From assembly GCF_010906925.1 (NCBI RefSeq), contig NZ_VTVE01000003.1, forward strand, positions 248,001 through 312,000: DNA of 64,000 nucleotides, written 5' to 3'. Shown here in pieces: positions 8,944 to 18,181 of the stretch. Below the pieces are notes generated by a model, which made no database searches, was not told the DNA's origin, and was given only the letters and a program-made list of their open reading frames with translations. This DNA comes from Pseudobutyrivibrio xylanivorans. GTDB taxonomy: Bacteria; Bacillota; Clostridia; Lachnospirales; Lachnospiraceae. Made by a program: the position numbers and the translations under genes. The first letter of the stretch is position 1. Each line of letters starts with the position of its first letter.

Positions 8944-9890
8944 GTATTATTAGAGTCATAATCAACTTTGCGCGAATGATACTGAATATCCTCTAGTATT
9001 TTTCTGTTAGCAGCAATAGTATCTCCAAGTAAACCGGCTATAAATGTCATAAAACTTGCAAGTAACAAAATAACTGCTAAAAGAAGTGATTGAATGTGCC
9101 CATCTGCTGTGTGATTAAAGTAAAAATATAAATAACGAATACAAATAAGTAAACCTAATGTAAAAGGTACCGTACTAACTAATGTGAAGAATTTGAGTGG
9201 CTTATACATGATATAAGCTCTTATGATTGTAAGCATAGACCTTTTGACATAGCCCAACATACTACTAAAGAGTCTTGAAGGGCGTAACTCTCCATTAGTA
9301 CGAATTGGAACCCATGTCATAGGAAGTTTTGAACGACCAGCCTGAACGATAGTTTCAAGTGTATATGTGTAGTCATTTGTAACATTCAATCTGAGTGCAG
9401 CATTTCTGCTATATGCTCTGAAACCACTTGGAGCATCAGGTATATCAGTGTTTGAAGCTTTTCTTACAACCCAGCTTCCAAAATGTTGGAGTTTCTTTTT
9501 TACAAAAGAGAAGTGTGCTGTTTCATCAATAGGACGAGCACCAATAACGATGTCAGCTTCTTTGTTAATAATAGGACGAACAAGCTTTTCAATATCATCA
9601 CCATTATATTGGTTATCAGCATCTGTATTTACAATGATGTCAGCGCCATTTCTAAGGCAAGCATCGAGACCAGCCATAAAGCCCTTTGCTAAGCCTCTGT
9701 TTTGAGTGAAACTAACGACATGATGAACACCCCAATTTTTTGCCACCGCTACAGTGTTATCAGAGCTGCCATCATTTATAATTAGGTATTCGATTGTGTC
9801 AATGCCATCTATATGTTTTGGTAAATCATTTAAAGTGACTTCAAGTGTTTTTGCCTCGTTAAGGCATGGTATTTGAATAATTAATTTCAT
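8934..9890 (-). CDS. GT2 glycosyltransferase, DPM1/polyprenyl-phosphate sugar synthase type
   Basis: This 318-residue protein has an N-terminal GT-A domain (IIQIPCLNEAKTLEVTL, DGSSDNT, and the metal-binding NTDADNQY near residue 90) and two C-terminal membrane helices (about residues 235-295). The family moves a sugar from a nucleotide donor to a polyprenyl phosphate on the cytoplasmic face. The product would be flipped and used by GT-C enzymes, several of which lie in this window. It is one of only two genes of the polysaccharide locus on the minus strand and is convergent with its upstream neighbour. Confidence 0.88.
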   Translation of the reverse strand: MKLIIQIPCLNEAKTLEVTLNDLPKHIDGIDTIEYLIINDGSSDNTVAVAKNWGVHHVVSFTQNRGLAKGFMAGLDACLRNGADIIVNTDADNQYNGDDIEKLVRPIINKEADIVIGARPIDETAHFSFVKKKLQHFGSWVVRKASNTDIPDAPSGFRAYSRNAALRLNVTNDYTYTLETIVQAGRSKLPMTWVPIRTNGELRPSRLFSSMLGYVKRSMLTIIRAYIMYKPLKFFTLVSTVPFTLGLLICIRYLYFYFNHTADGHIQSLLLAVILLLASFMTFIAGLLGDTIAANRKILEDIQYHSRKVDYDSNNTKP

Positions 9891-9985
9891 ACTATAAACC
9901 TCAGTAATAAGTTTTCTACTACAATATAATACAATAATGTGTTAAAATCATAAAGATTAAAATTGGAAATATTAGGAGGTATTTT

Positions 9986-11137
9986 TTGAAAATAGTACTT
10001 ATAGGCCCAGTTTATCCATATAAAGGCGGTATAGCTCATTATACAAGTTTGTTATATAGAGCGCTTTCAAAAGAAAATGAGGTGACACTCATATCATATA
10101 AAATGCAGTATCCTAAGTTGCTTTTTAAGAAGGAACAGAAAGATTATTCTAGTGATACCTTTAAGGTTGATGAGGCAAAGTTTTTAATTAATACAGCTAA
10201 CCCATTTAATATTATTAGTGTTGCAAAGCAAATTAATAATATGAATCCTGACGCTGTATTAATACAGTGGTGGCATCCTTACTTTGCACCATGTTACAAA
10301 ATATTGACTAGTCACTTAAAGAGACGAATAAAAGTATTTTATACATGTCACAATGTCTTTCCACATGAAAGATTTCCAATGGATCGATTTTTGACTAAGC
10401 TTGTACTAAAAAAGGGGGATGGATTTATTGTTCATTCAAAAGAAGAGTTTAATGAGATACATCTAATAAAGAGTGGTGCAAATTGCATATTTAATCCACA
10501 TCCTACTTATAATGCGTTTAAAATTAGAAATATATCGAGGAATGAAGCTGTTAGAGAAATAAGAGAAAAAGATGGATTACAAATAGATATAGACTCTCAG
10601 CTTCTATTGTTTTTTGGCTTTGTACGTGAGTATAAAGGACTAAAATATTTATTAAAAGCACTTTCTGCGGTTGCCACAAATTTACCTAAAAGCAAATTGA
10701 TGGTGATTGGTTCTTTTGGAAAGGATAAAGATGATTATTTAAAACTTATTGATGATTTACATATAAATCATAATGTTTTTATAAAAGATACATACACACC
10801 AGATGATGAGGTTGAAAAGTATTTTGCTGCTGCAGATATAGTGGTAGCGCCGTATATAGATGCGACACAGAGCGGAATAGTCCAAATAGCATATGGCTTT
10901 GAAAAACCTTGTCTAGTAACAGACGTTGGTGGATTGCCAGATGTAGTGACAGATAAAAGAACTGGGTATGTTGTTAGTGCAGGCTCTTCTGAAGAAATAT
11001 CAGAAGCAATAATGGATTATTTTTCTCATAATAGAAAGAATACTATGGTTGAAAAGGTACGAGAAGAGGCGTATCGCTTTAGTTGGGAACGTATGTGTGA
11101 AGCGGTGGGGCTTTTGGCAAGGTACGAGGATTCATGA
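9986..11137 (+). CDS. GT4-family glycosyltransferase with TTG start
   Basis: This 383-residue GT-B enzyme begins MKIVLIGPVYPYKGGIAHYTS, with a GG-containing N-terminal loop. FFGFVREYKGLKYLLKAL opens the donor domain, and APYIDATQSGIVQIAYGF replaces the usual E-x7-E segment, as in some mannosyltransferase-like members. The start is TTG at 9986, supported by AGGAGGT six bases upstream; no ATG is nearby. The 95-base gap to the divergent minus-strand gene must hold promoters for both directions. It probably works on the same surface glycan. Confidence 0.9.
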   Translation: MKIVLIGPVYPYKGGIAHYTSLLYRALSKENEVTLISYKMQYPKLLFKKEQKDYSSDTFKVDEAKFLINTANPFNIISVAKQINNMNPDAVLIQWWHPYFAPCYKILTSHLKRRIKVFYTCHNVFPHERFPMDRFLTKLVLKKGDGFIVHSKEEFNEIHLIKSGANCIFNPHPTYNAFKIRNISRNEAVREIREKDGLQIDIDSQLLLFFGFVREYKGLKYLLKALSAVATNLPKSKLMVIGSFGKDKDDYLKLIDDLHINHNVFIKDTYTPDDEVEKYFAAADIVVAPYIDATQSGIVQIAYGFEKPCLVTDVGGLPDVVTDKRTGYVVSAGSSEEISEAIMDYFSHNRKNTMVEKVREEAYRFSWERMCEAVGLLARYEDS

Positions 11138-11249
11138 TTCTTAGATTATTTGAATATTTAGTTCATATACTTCTATGATAATTAGTAGAAAGAATATAGA
11201 GAAAGGAAAATTCCAAGTTTTATAAAAATTAATTGGATGAGTATAGAAT

Positions 11250-12365
11250 ATGGCAGTCAAATTATTATATATAGCACAAGTTGATGTGTATGCCAAATCA
11301 ACGGATGGATTGATGCAGGAGAGCAAACGGCATCGAGATTATCTTTCAAAAATGTATGATGAAGATGATATTATTGATTTGATGATTTGTAAGGGTACAT
11401 CGAATGGAAATAGGTTATATTACTATCCCTTATTAAATAAGGTTATAAATAGGATGTTATCTATTAAAGGGATGAGTTTTTCAAATCCGTTACTTTTTCC
11501 TATTGCTTTGTTGCGTGTTAGAAGGTTGATAAAAAAAATAAATCCCGAAGTAATATTTATGGATGGAAGTTTATTGGGAGGAATGCTGCCTAGAAAGATT
11601 AAAGCTGAAAAAATAGTTTTTTTTCATAATATAGAATCTGAAAAGGTAAACAATAAGATTAAAAATAAGGGTATACAGTATTATCCAACTTATATCGCAG
11701 CATTAAAAAATGAAAAACGAGCTGTTAAGAATGCGGATAAAGCAATATGTCTTAATGAAAGGGATGCAGATTTATTAGAAAAAATATATGGAAGAAAGGC
11801 TGATCTAGTACTTCCATGTAGTTTTTTTGATCGTTTTATAGAAAGCAAGGCTAAATATGACAATAAAAAGAAAATTTTATTTGTTGGAACATTGTTTGCA
11901 TCAAACGAGGATGGAATAAGGTGGTTTGTTGATAATGTGATGCCTTATTTTAAAGATGTAATACTGTATATTGTTGGTAAAGGCTTTGAGAAAAAAAGAG
12001 ATGAACTGTCACGGGAAAATGTTATAGTTGAAGGGTATGTTGAGAATGTAGAGGATTACTACTATCACATTCCAATTGTAGTTATGCCATTATTATATGG
12101 TGCGGGAATGAAGCTAAAAACAGCAGAGGCAATGATGTACGGAAAGTGCATAATTGCTTCGGATGAAGCTTTACAAGGTTATGAGGTAGATGAGGTCGAA
12201 CATATATATAGATGTAATACGGCAGACGAATTTATTAGTTCATTGAAAACAGCGTTAACAATTGACTATAAAAAAGGGTACTTAGACGATGTGAGAAATA
12301 CATTTTTAAAAAAGTATGAGTCAGCTGGACAGTTTGAAAGATTTAGAGATGTCTTTCATAAGTGA
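11250..12365 (+). CDS. GT4-like glycosyltransferase, tandem paralogue 1
   Basis: This 371-residue protein belongs to the GT-B Glyco_trans_1_4 group. KKILFVGTLFASNEDGIRWF begins the donor domain and VVMPLLYGAGMKLKTAEAM is the nucleotide-sugar site. Its C-terminal third is clearly paralogous to the next gene, sharing MKxKTAEAMM, DEAL(Q/E)GYEVD and IYRCNT. The ribosome binding site is weak (GGATGAG). DNA here is visibly more AT-rich than around gmd, as in the following genes to about 19.5 kb, consistent with separate acquisition of that block. Sugar specificity unknown. Confidence 0.87.
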   Translation: MAVKLLYIAQVDVYAKSTDGLMQESKRHRDYLSKMYDEDDIIDLMICKGTSNGNRLYYYPLLNKVINRMLSIKGMSFSNPLLFPIALLRVRRLIKKINPEVIFMDGSLLGGMLPRKIKAEKIVFFHNIESEKVNNKIKNKGIQYYPTYIAALKNEKRAVKNADKAICLNERDADLLEKIYGRKADLVLPCSFFDRFIESKAKYDNKKKILFVGTLFASNEDGIRWFVDNVMPYFKDVILYIVGKGFEKKRDELSRENVIVEGYVENVEDYYYHIPIVVMPLLYGAGMKLKTAEAMMYGKCIIASDEALQGYEVDEVEHIYRCNTADEFISSLKTALTIDYKKGYLDDVRNTFLKKYESAGQFERFRDVFHK

Positions 12366-12495
12366 CTATCCGTTTATGAAAATATAACGTTTGAAAAAAT
12401 AACGGTAGTATGAACTAAGTACATAATATAATTCTGAGTTATAGTAAGCCCTAATGCAAATGGATACTAAGGGAAAGAAATGGTGGCGTTAGATT

Positions 12496-13605
12496 ATGAA
12501 AAAAATTGTATTCATAACAGCAAATGATTTATTCGATGAGAACGGGAATGGTGGGAGTAAGTGTGCTAAAAGAAATTATGATTTGTTAGAAAAACATTTT
12601 GGGAAAGAGAATATTTCAGTTGTGTTGCTTACACTCCCTAAGTATATTACTGAGGTTAAAGGAATCACAATGAAATGTTTTCCGCAACCGAGAAATATAT
12701 TTGATATTATTATTGCTAATTGTATGGGATGTAAAAAATATAGACATAATGATGAGCGGAAAATACGTGACTACATTGATAGTGTGCAACCAGATTATGT
12801 TTATTTTGAATGCTCTAATATCACAAAATTATTGAGAAAAAAAGCGCTTTATAAGCAGGTGGTTTTTTTTCAAAATGTAGAGGCTGACTATGCATGGAAT
12901 AAGGTAAAAAAAGAGGGTTGGAGATATTTACCTGCTTTTTTTACTTCATTAATAAATGAAAAAAAAGTTAAATATGCTGATATATTAATATGTCTCAATG
13001 ATAGAGATAAAAAGAGACTAAAAGAAAAATATGGATTTGATGCAAATTGCTGCTGGCCAATAACATTTAAAGATTTATTTGAGAAAAGTAAACTGCGCGT
13101 TAAAGAAAAAAATAAATTATTGTTTTTAGGAAGTAATTTTGGTCCGAATAGGGATGGTATTAAGTGGTTTATTGAGAATGTTATGCCTCATTTAAGCGGA
13201 TATATTCTTGATGTAGTTGGAAAAGGGTTTGAGGAATTAAAAGATAGTTATGCAGGATATTCGAATGTCAATATTATAGGCACGGTTGATAATCCAAGCG
13301 ATTATTATTATACGCATAATATTGTTGTAATGCCAATATTATATGGAGCGGGAATGAAAGTTAAGACAGCAGAGGCAATGATGCATGGAAATACAATAAT
13401 TGCTACAGACGAGGCTTTGGAAGGCTATGAAGTAGATGGAATTGAGGGCATATATAGATGTAATACGGTTGAACAGTTTGTATCAACGATAGAGAATATA
13501 AAGCAAATTTCATGCGGATATAATGAAAATGTTCGAACATGTTTTTTGGAAAAATATGAAACAAGTGTACTTAAGGGGACTTTAAATAGTTTATTTGTTG
13601 ATTGA
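12496..13605 (+). CDS. GT4-like glycosyltransferase, tandem paralogue 2
   Basis: This 369-residue protein is a paralogue of the gene ending at 12365. Both start with short Rossmann segments, carry LFLGSNFGPNRDGIKWF or an equivalent, and share MPILYGAGMKVKTAEAM in the donor site. N-terminal acceptor halves differ much more than the C-terminal halves, as expected if both use the same donor on different acceptors. The Shine-Dalgarno sequence is poor (GGTGG). The 130-base spacer has a TATAAT at 12427-12432 but no convincing -35 partner. Confidence 0.87.
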   Translation: MKKIVFITANDLFDENGNGGSKCAKRNYDLLEKHFGKENISVVLLTLPKYITEVKGITMKCFPQPRNIFDIIIANCMGCKKYRHNDERKIRDYIDSVQPDYVYFECSNITKLLRKKALYKQVVFFQNVEADYAWNKVKKEGWRYLPAFFTSLINEKKVKYADILICLNDRDKKRLKEKYGFDANCCWPITFKDLFEKSKLRVKEKNKLLFLGSNFGPNRDGIKWFIENVMPHLSGYILDVVGKGFEELKDSYAGYSNVNIIGTVDNPSDYYYTHNIVVMPILYGAGMKVKTAEAMMHGNTIIATDEALEGYEVDGIEGIYRCNTVEQFVSTIENIKQISCGYNENVRTCFLEKYETSVLKGTLNSLFVD

Positions 13606-13693
13606 TATTAAATGAGAAATAATTATAAAGAGATGTTTAGTTTAGTGTTTAAAACCTTATGAGAGGGATGATAGAACGCTTGGAGAGCGATAT

Positions 13694-15700
13694 ATGAGTT
13701 ATTTTGTTTTATTTCTAATAAATTTAGTTTTTATTTTTATTGGTGTAGTTTGTAAGTACGGGGAAGAACAAATTGATTTTGGTGAGTGCTTTATGATATC
13801 AAATGTATTATTTTGCATTAGATACTTAATAATTTCGATACCGTTATTATATTTTGATTATTTTTCCGTAAAAAAAACACTTGTTATATTGATTTTTTTG
13901 AGCGCTGCTTATACGGTAATCTCATTTATCAGAAAAAAAGGGTCTAGAAGAGTGACATTTAATAAAGAGTTCTTATTTATACTCCTTCTTTTTTTGTGTG
14001 TGTATCCATTAATAAGAATAACGGCGCAAGATATTAGTGATGTTTCTGATCAAGGGGCATATTTTAAGCACTATTCATTATTATATTATGGAGAAAGTTA
14101 TAATTCTTTTGAATTAAATGAAAAGGGAATTATTTCTCAAAATGTTGATCAAGGAGTAGATGATTTACAAAAAGATTTGGTTTGTTTTTATTCGAAAGAT
14201 AGTACAATTTATTCTATTCATGCAATAAAAACATGGTGTGTGATTTGGGCGCTATTTGGAAAAATATTTGGTTTTTATAATGGACTATTATCAATTAATT
14301 ATTTATATTATTTATCGGCACTGATAATATTTTATATATTAAAAAGAGTTAGTGATAATAGGATTACTTACTTTGGCTTGTTTATATTATATTCATTATC
14401 ACCAGTAGTTCTTTATATTGCAAAAGCAGGGTTGACAGAATCTTTATATGGATTGCTGCTATTGGCTGGATTGTATGCGCTGATTAGGAGTAAGAATGAA
14501 AAAAAGTGGGCTTGTTTTGCTGGGATTAGCTTTGGAATATCTTCTTTTGTGCATATTTCATATGTTGTCTTAATCTTCCCATTATTTCTTTTGTTATACA
14601 TACTATCATTCTTCGATAGACGATATAATATAGTTAATGGCATGCAAATGTTACTTTACGCCTGCTCGTTATGGTACATTAAGAAATTATCTCCAATATA
14701 TTGTGAAGATCAGTATAATAAGTTGACTGGCGGGCATAATATAGAATTATTTTGCTTTATTTCTGCTTTTAGCATAATTTTTGTGTTTGTGCATCCATTT
14801 TTACAAAATAAGGTAGTAGAAGCTGAGAAGTGGATTTATATAAAATCAGTTTTTGAACAACAAAAGAAATGGTTCAGTAGAGAAATAAAAGCTGCATTGA
14901 TTCTAATAGTTGTATTAATTAAATATAGAGCATCAATATTAATTAATACTAGAGATTATGAAATTGTAGGAGATGGAGCGAGTTGGAATTTACGCAATTC
15001 TTATGTAGGAACCAACAATGCCTTCTATCATTTGAATATTGTAAATATTGCTAGAGCTACAGGCATTGTTATTTTGGTGGTGGTCGTCTTATTTCCGATT
15101 ATTTCTAACCATATGACTAGAGAACTAGGATGTTATTATGGCGTGTTCTTATACTTTTTATTTTATAATTGTGTGATTACTATAGACACACCATTTAACT
15201 ATTATGCGTCTAGGTATTTTTATCCTATATTGTTACCGATGGTTTTTATCATCTTTTCCGTACTACCGCTTAGTAAAAACGTTATAATTGCGTGCCTGAT
15301 ATGTGCAGTTATTTTTTGGTGGCAATTTCTACCAGCATTTGCTCAGGGAGGGCCTAAGGTTGGAGAATATGAAATACTTGAGGATACGCTGGCGAAAATT
15401 CCGGCGAATAGCATTGTTTTAATGGATGAAGATAGTTCAGATTTGAACACCATGCTGACTAGTAATTTGAGAATTATTAACCACAACCTAGTTTATAATT
15501 ATAAGGATAAAGAGGAAATTCTAAATTATTACGAAAATCAGAGTGTGTATGTGATATCGAGTGATGAAAAAGACGGAAAAAAAATATTAGTAAATGGTGT
15601 ATATAGCGTGCAGGGAAGTTTCGGTAACGGAGCAAATGGTTCTTATGCAACTAGTGTAGGTGAATCTTTTGTGTCTATGAATATTTATGAGTTGAGATAA
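13694..15700 (+). CDS. large polytopic membrane protein, GT-C-like
   Basis: This 668-residue protein has about thirteen to fourteen hydrophobic helices and a soluble C-terminal domain of roughly 130 residues after the last helix (AFAQGGPKVGEYEILEDTL onward). The ISDVSDQGAYFKHYSLLYYGES loop holds an acidic pair of the kind used catalytically in GT-C folds. It could be a glycan polymerase or a polyprenyl-linked sugar transferase. GGAGAG precedes the ATG. Composition is very AT-rich. No named family is claimed. Confidence 0.7.
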   Translation: MSYFVLFLINLVFIFIGVVCKYGEEQIDFGECFMISNVLFCIRYLIISIPLLYFDYFSVKKTLVILIFLSAAYTVISFIRKKGSRRVTFNKEFLFILLLFLCVYPLIRITAQDISDVSDQGAYFKHYSLLYYGESYNSFELNEKGIISQNVDQGVDDLQKDLVCFYSKDSTIYSIHAIKTWCVIWALFGKIFGFYNGLLSINYLYYLSALIIFYILKRVSDNRITYFGLFILYSLSPVVLYIAKAGLTESLYGLLLLAGLYALIRSKNEKKWACFAGISFGISSFVHISYVVLIFPLFLLLYILSFFDRRYNIVNGMQMLLYACSLWYIKKLSPIYCEDQYNKLTGGHNIELFCFISAFSIIFVFVHPFLQNKVVEAEKWIYIKSVFEQQKKWFSREIKAALILIVVLIKYRASILINTRDYEIVGDGASWNLRNSYVGTNNAFYHLNIVNIARATGIVILVVVVLFPIISNHMTRELGCYYGVFLYFLFYNCVITIDTPFNYYASRYFYPILLPMVFIIFSVLPLSKNVIIACLICAVIFWWQFLPAFAQGGPKVGEYEILEDTLAKIPANSIVLMDEDSSDLNTMLTSNLRIINHNLVYNYKDKEEILNYYENQSVYVISSDEKDGKKILVNGVYSVQGSFGNGANGSYATSVGESFVSMNIYELR

Positions 15701-16049
15701 CTTGAAAAATAAGATAATAACCATGAAATTTAAAAGAACCTAAAAAGGATTTGTACTTAAATCTTATGCGAGGATATACTGAGAATAGAAATGTCAGACG
15801 ATGAGCCAGGAGATAGTTATATGGAATGATAACACTTGTGAAAGGCTATTATTGCGTGGAAGTAAATTGTTTCATATTTTTTTGACTTTGGCATCTGAAA
15901 TGGTGCCATTTGTTTTATCTTGGTAGTCTACAATAAATGTATACGATTAAAAATATAGTATTGAAATTTTATAAGTTACAAGGAAGGAGTAATAAGCTAT
16001 AGCGGAACGTTATTATTGATATCGTTCAAGAAATGGTGATTTGTGGTAT
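15701..16049. other. intergenic region, about 350 bases, no gene seen
   Basis: No convincing coding frame is present. The only structure I see is a weak hairpin, TGGCATC/GGTGCCA (15889-15908), followed by a T-rich run that could be a poor terminator, and a TACAAT at about 15932-15937 that might be a -10 box without a good -35. The next gene has only a weak ribosome binding site. Confidence 0.4.
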
Positions 16050-17087
16050 ATGCAAAAAAACAGATATTATGGTTATGATTTGTTGCGAACAGTTAGTTGT
16101 ATAACGGTTGTCATGTTACACATCTCGTCTATGTACATAAAAGATGATTTTAGCACGATAGTAAGTATTAATGACTATAATGTAGCAGGATTTTTTAGAG
16201 TAATGTCTAATCTTGCTGTGCCATTATTTGTTATGTTAAGCGGTGCTCTATTAATAGAAAAAACGGAGAATATTGATTATAAGAGCTTTTACAATAAAAT
16301 GTGGAATCGTATTGCGTTTCCAACTATTTTGTTTAGTGCACTATATGTTTCTATGCATTATGGAGAAATATTCGTAGCAGAAACTATAGGTATAGAATCA
16401 CAGGATGATAATTATCTTTTACCAATAATTAATTGGTTAAAGGGTGAACCAAATCAGACAATGTGGTTTATGTATATGATAATAGGATTATATATTATGA
16501 CTCCAATTCTTATTGAAATTAAGAAGACTATTTCTATTAGGATGTGGAGGATGTTATCGCTTGGGCTATTTGTTTTAGGCATTATTATTAATTATACGTG
16601 TGAATTAAGCTGGGTTCTCTGGTGGACTGAATGGATTGGTTACTTCACTCTCGGGAATGTTTTGTGTGGATTGAGAAATAACTGTATGGCTAAGAAAGAA
16701 AAATGGATTATTTTTTGGGTATTACTAGTTTTTTCCTATGGAGTGAATGTATTAAATTGGTTAATTAATTCCTTTAACAAAGAGGAAATATCTATTCCGA
16801 CATCTTTTTCTCTTTCGGTTATTATAGGCTCAATTTTGAGCTTTATAGCGTTTTCTTTATGGGAGGGGGAAAAAGAGAATATTGTTATTAATGAGGTGGC
16901 AAAATACTCGCTAGGAATATATTTAATTCATCCACTATTTGTTGAAGTGATGATGCAAGTGTGTGGTAGAGTGCTTAAATGGTTTCCTCCTGCTTATTTA
17001 ACTCCTTTATACGCTGTGTTGATTACTATGCTTTCTTATTGGATGTCTATTATTTTGGATAAATTTGGATTGTTATGCAAGAAATAG
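16050..17087 (+). CDS. acyltransferase-3 family membrane O-acyltransferase
   Basis: This protein of about 345 residues starts with the family signature YYGYDLLRTVSCITVVMLHISSMY, in which the conserved Arg and the helix-1 His are visible. NLAVPLFVMLSGALL and about ten membrane helices follow. Members move acetyl or other acyl groups from the cytoplasm onto surface sugars. I prefer ATG 16050, with GGTGA ten bases upstream; an in-frame TTG at 16041 is an alternative. It precedes an abequosyltransferase-like gene, so O-acetylation of the dideoxy sugar is possible, as on Salmonella abequose, but that is inference. Confidence 0.88.
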   Translation: MQKNRYYGYDLLRTVSCITVVMLHISSMYIKDDFSTIVSINDYNVAGFFRVMSNLAVPLFVMLSGALLIEKTENIDYKSFYNKMWNRIAFPTILFSALYVSMHYGEIFVAETIGIESQDDNYLLPIINWLKGEPNQTMWFMYMIIGLYIMTPILIEIKKTISIRMWRMLSLGLFVLGIIINYTCELSWVLWWTEWIGYFTLGNVLCGLRNNCMAKKEKWIIFWVLLVFSYGVNVLNWLINSFNKEEISIPTSFSLSVIIGSILSFIAFSLWEGEKENIVINEVAKYSLGIYLIHPLFVEVMMQVCGRVLKWFPPAYLTPLYAVLITMLSYWMSIILDKFGLLCKK

Positions 17088-17152
17088 AAATTGATTTATG
17101 TTATTAAATGAAAGGAAATAAGATTAATTTAAATTAATCAAAAAAGAACAGT

Positions 17153-18181
17153 ATGATTGAATTGTCTATATGTATTCCTACTTACAATAGATGTGAATAT
17201 TTAAAACAAGCTGTAGAAAGCGTAATTAAGCAATTAAAAGGCGATTATTGTGAGAAGGTTGAAGTAGTTATTTCTGATAATTGTTCTACAGATGATACGG
17301 ATAAGATGATTTCTATTATAGAAGAACAGTATCCTGATGTGAAAATAGTATATAGTAAATCAGCTGAAAACTTGGGGGCAGATAGAAATTTCTTGAGAGT
17401 CATATCGTTAGCAAGTGGAGATTATTGCTGGTTCCTTGGTAGTGATGATATGATAGCAGAAGGAAGTTTGGAACGAGTGCTTAAAGAAATCAAAGAAAAG
17501 CATACCATATATATATCGGATAGGTATAATGCAAGATTGCAAGATATGGAAATAGAGGGAAAGCAGCGTTTTTTTAAAGAAGATGTATTAGGAAATAAGG
17601 TATTCTATTTTAAAGATGAAAAAGACTGGGATTTTTATTTGAACAGATGTATTTCGTTGGGGGCTATTTTTAGTTATCTATCATCTATTGTGTTTGATAG
17701 AGGCAAGTGGAATAGTATTTCAACTGAATATTATAATAAATATATAGGAACAGCATATATACATGTTGTAGTGCTTATGCTGGTTTTGAAAAACTTCCCT
17801 GAGGCATCTGTGAAATATTTGGCAGAACCTATTTCAATAAACAGAGAGGGGAACGATTCATTTTTTGATAATGATTACAAGAGAGTTATGTTAGATTATA
17901 ACGGGTATATTAAAATAAGTAATTTGTTCGAGGAATCATTACTGATTAAGAATGGTATAAGAGAAGTTGTTAGGCGTGAAAGAAATAGTTTGAATTTTAA
18001 AATTTTACTTTTAACTAAAAATGACGATTATCAAAAATTAATTAATACTATGAGAGATTTGGGGTATAGTAAAGGCGAGATTAAACTCATAGACACACTG
18101 AGATCTTGTAGAATTATTAGTTTACCCTTAGCTTTAATTTTTAAGTTGAAAAAAATGATTCATAAAAAGGAAAAAATGTAA
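17153..18181 (+). CDS. GT2 glycosyltransferase resembling abequosyltransferase RfbV/WbaV
   Basis: The 342 residues follow the RfbV pattern from Salmonella O-antigen loci: LSICIPTYNRCEYLKQAVES, VVISDNCSTDDTDKM, ENLGADRNFLRVISLASGDY, CWFLGSDD (the DxD-type metal site), then LNRCISLGAIFSYLSSIVF and EPISINREGNDSFF. That similarity is from memory of the family and extends over most of the length. It would transfer a CDP-3,6-dideoxyhexose to a lipid-linked glycan. rfbF, rfbH and an RfbJ-like synthase follow closely, which supports the call. Stop and next start overlap as TAATG. Confidence 0.82.
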   Translation: MIELSICIPTYNRCEYLKQAVESVIKQLKGDYCEKVEVVISDNCSTDDTDKMISIIEEQYPDVKIVYSKSAENLGADRNFLRVISLASGDYCWFLGSDDMIAEGSLERVLKEIKEKHTIYISDRYNARLQDMEIEGKQRFFKEDVLGNKVFYFKDEKDWDFYLNRCISLGAIFSYLSSIVFDRGKWNSISTEYYNKYIGTAYIHVVVLMLVLKNFPEASVKYLAEPISINREGNDSFFDNDYKRVMLDYNGYIKISNLFEESLLIKNGIREVVRRERNSLNFKILLLTKNDDYQKLINTMRDLGYSKGEIKLIDTLRSCRIISLPLALIFKLKKMIHKKEKM

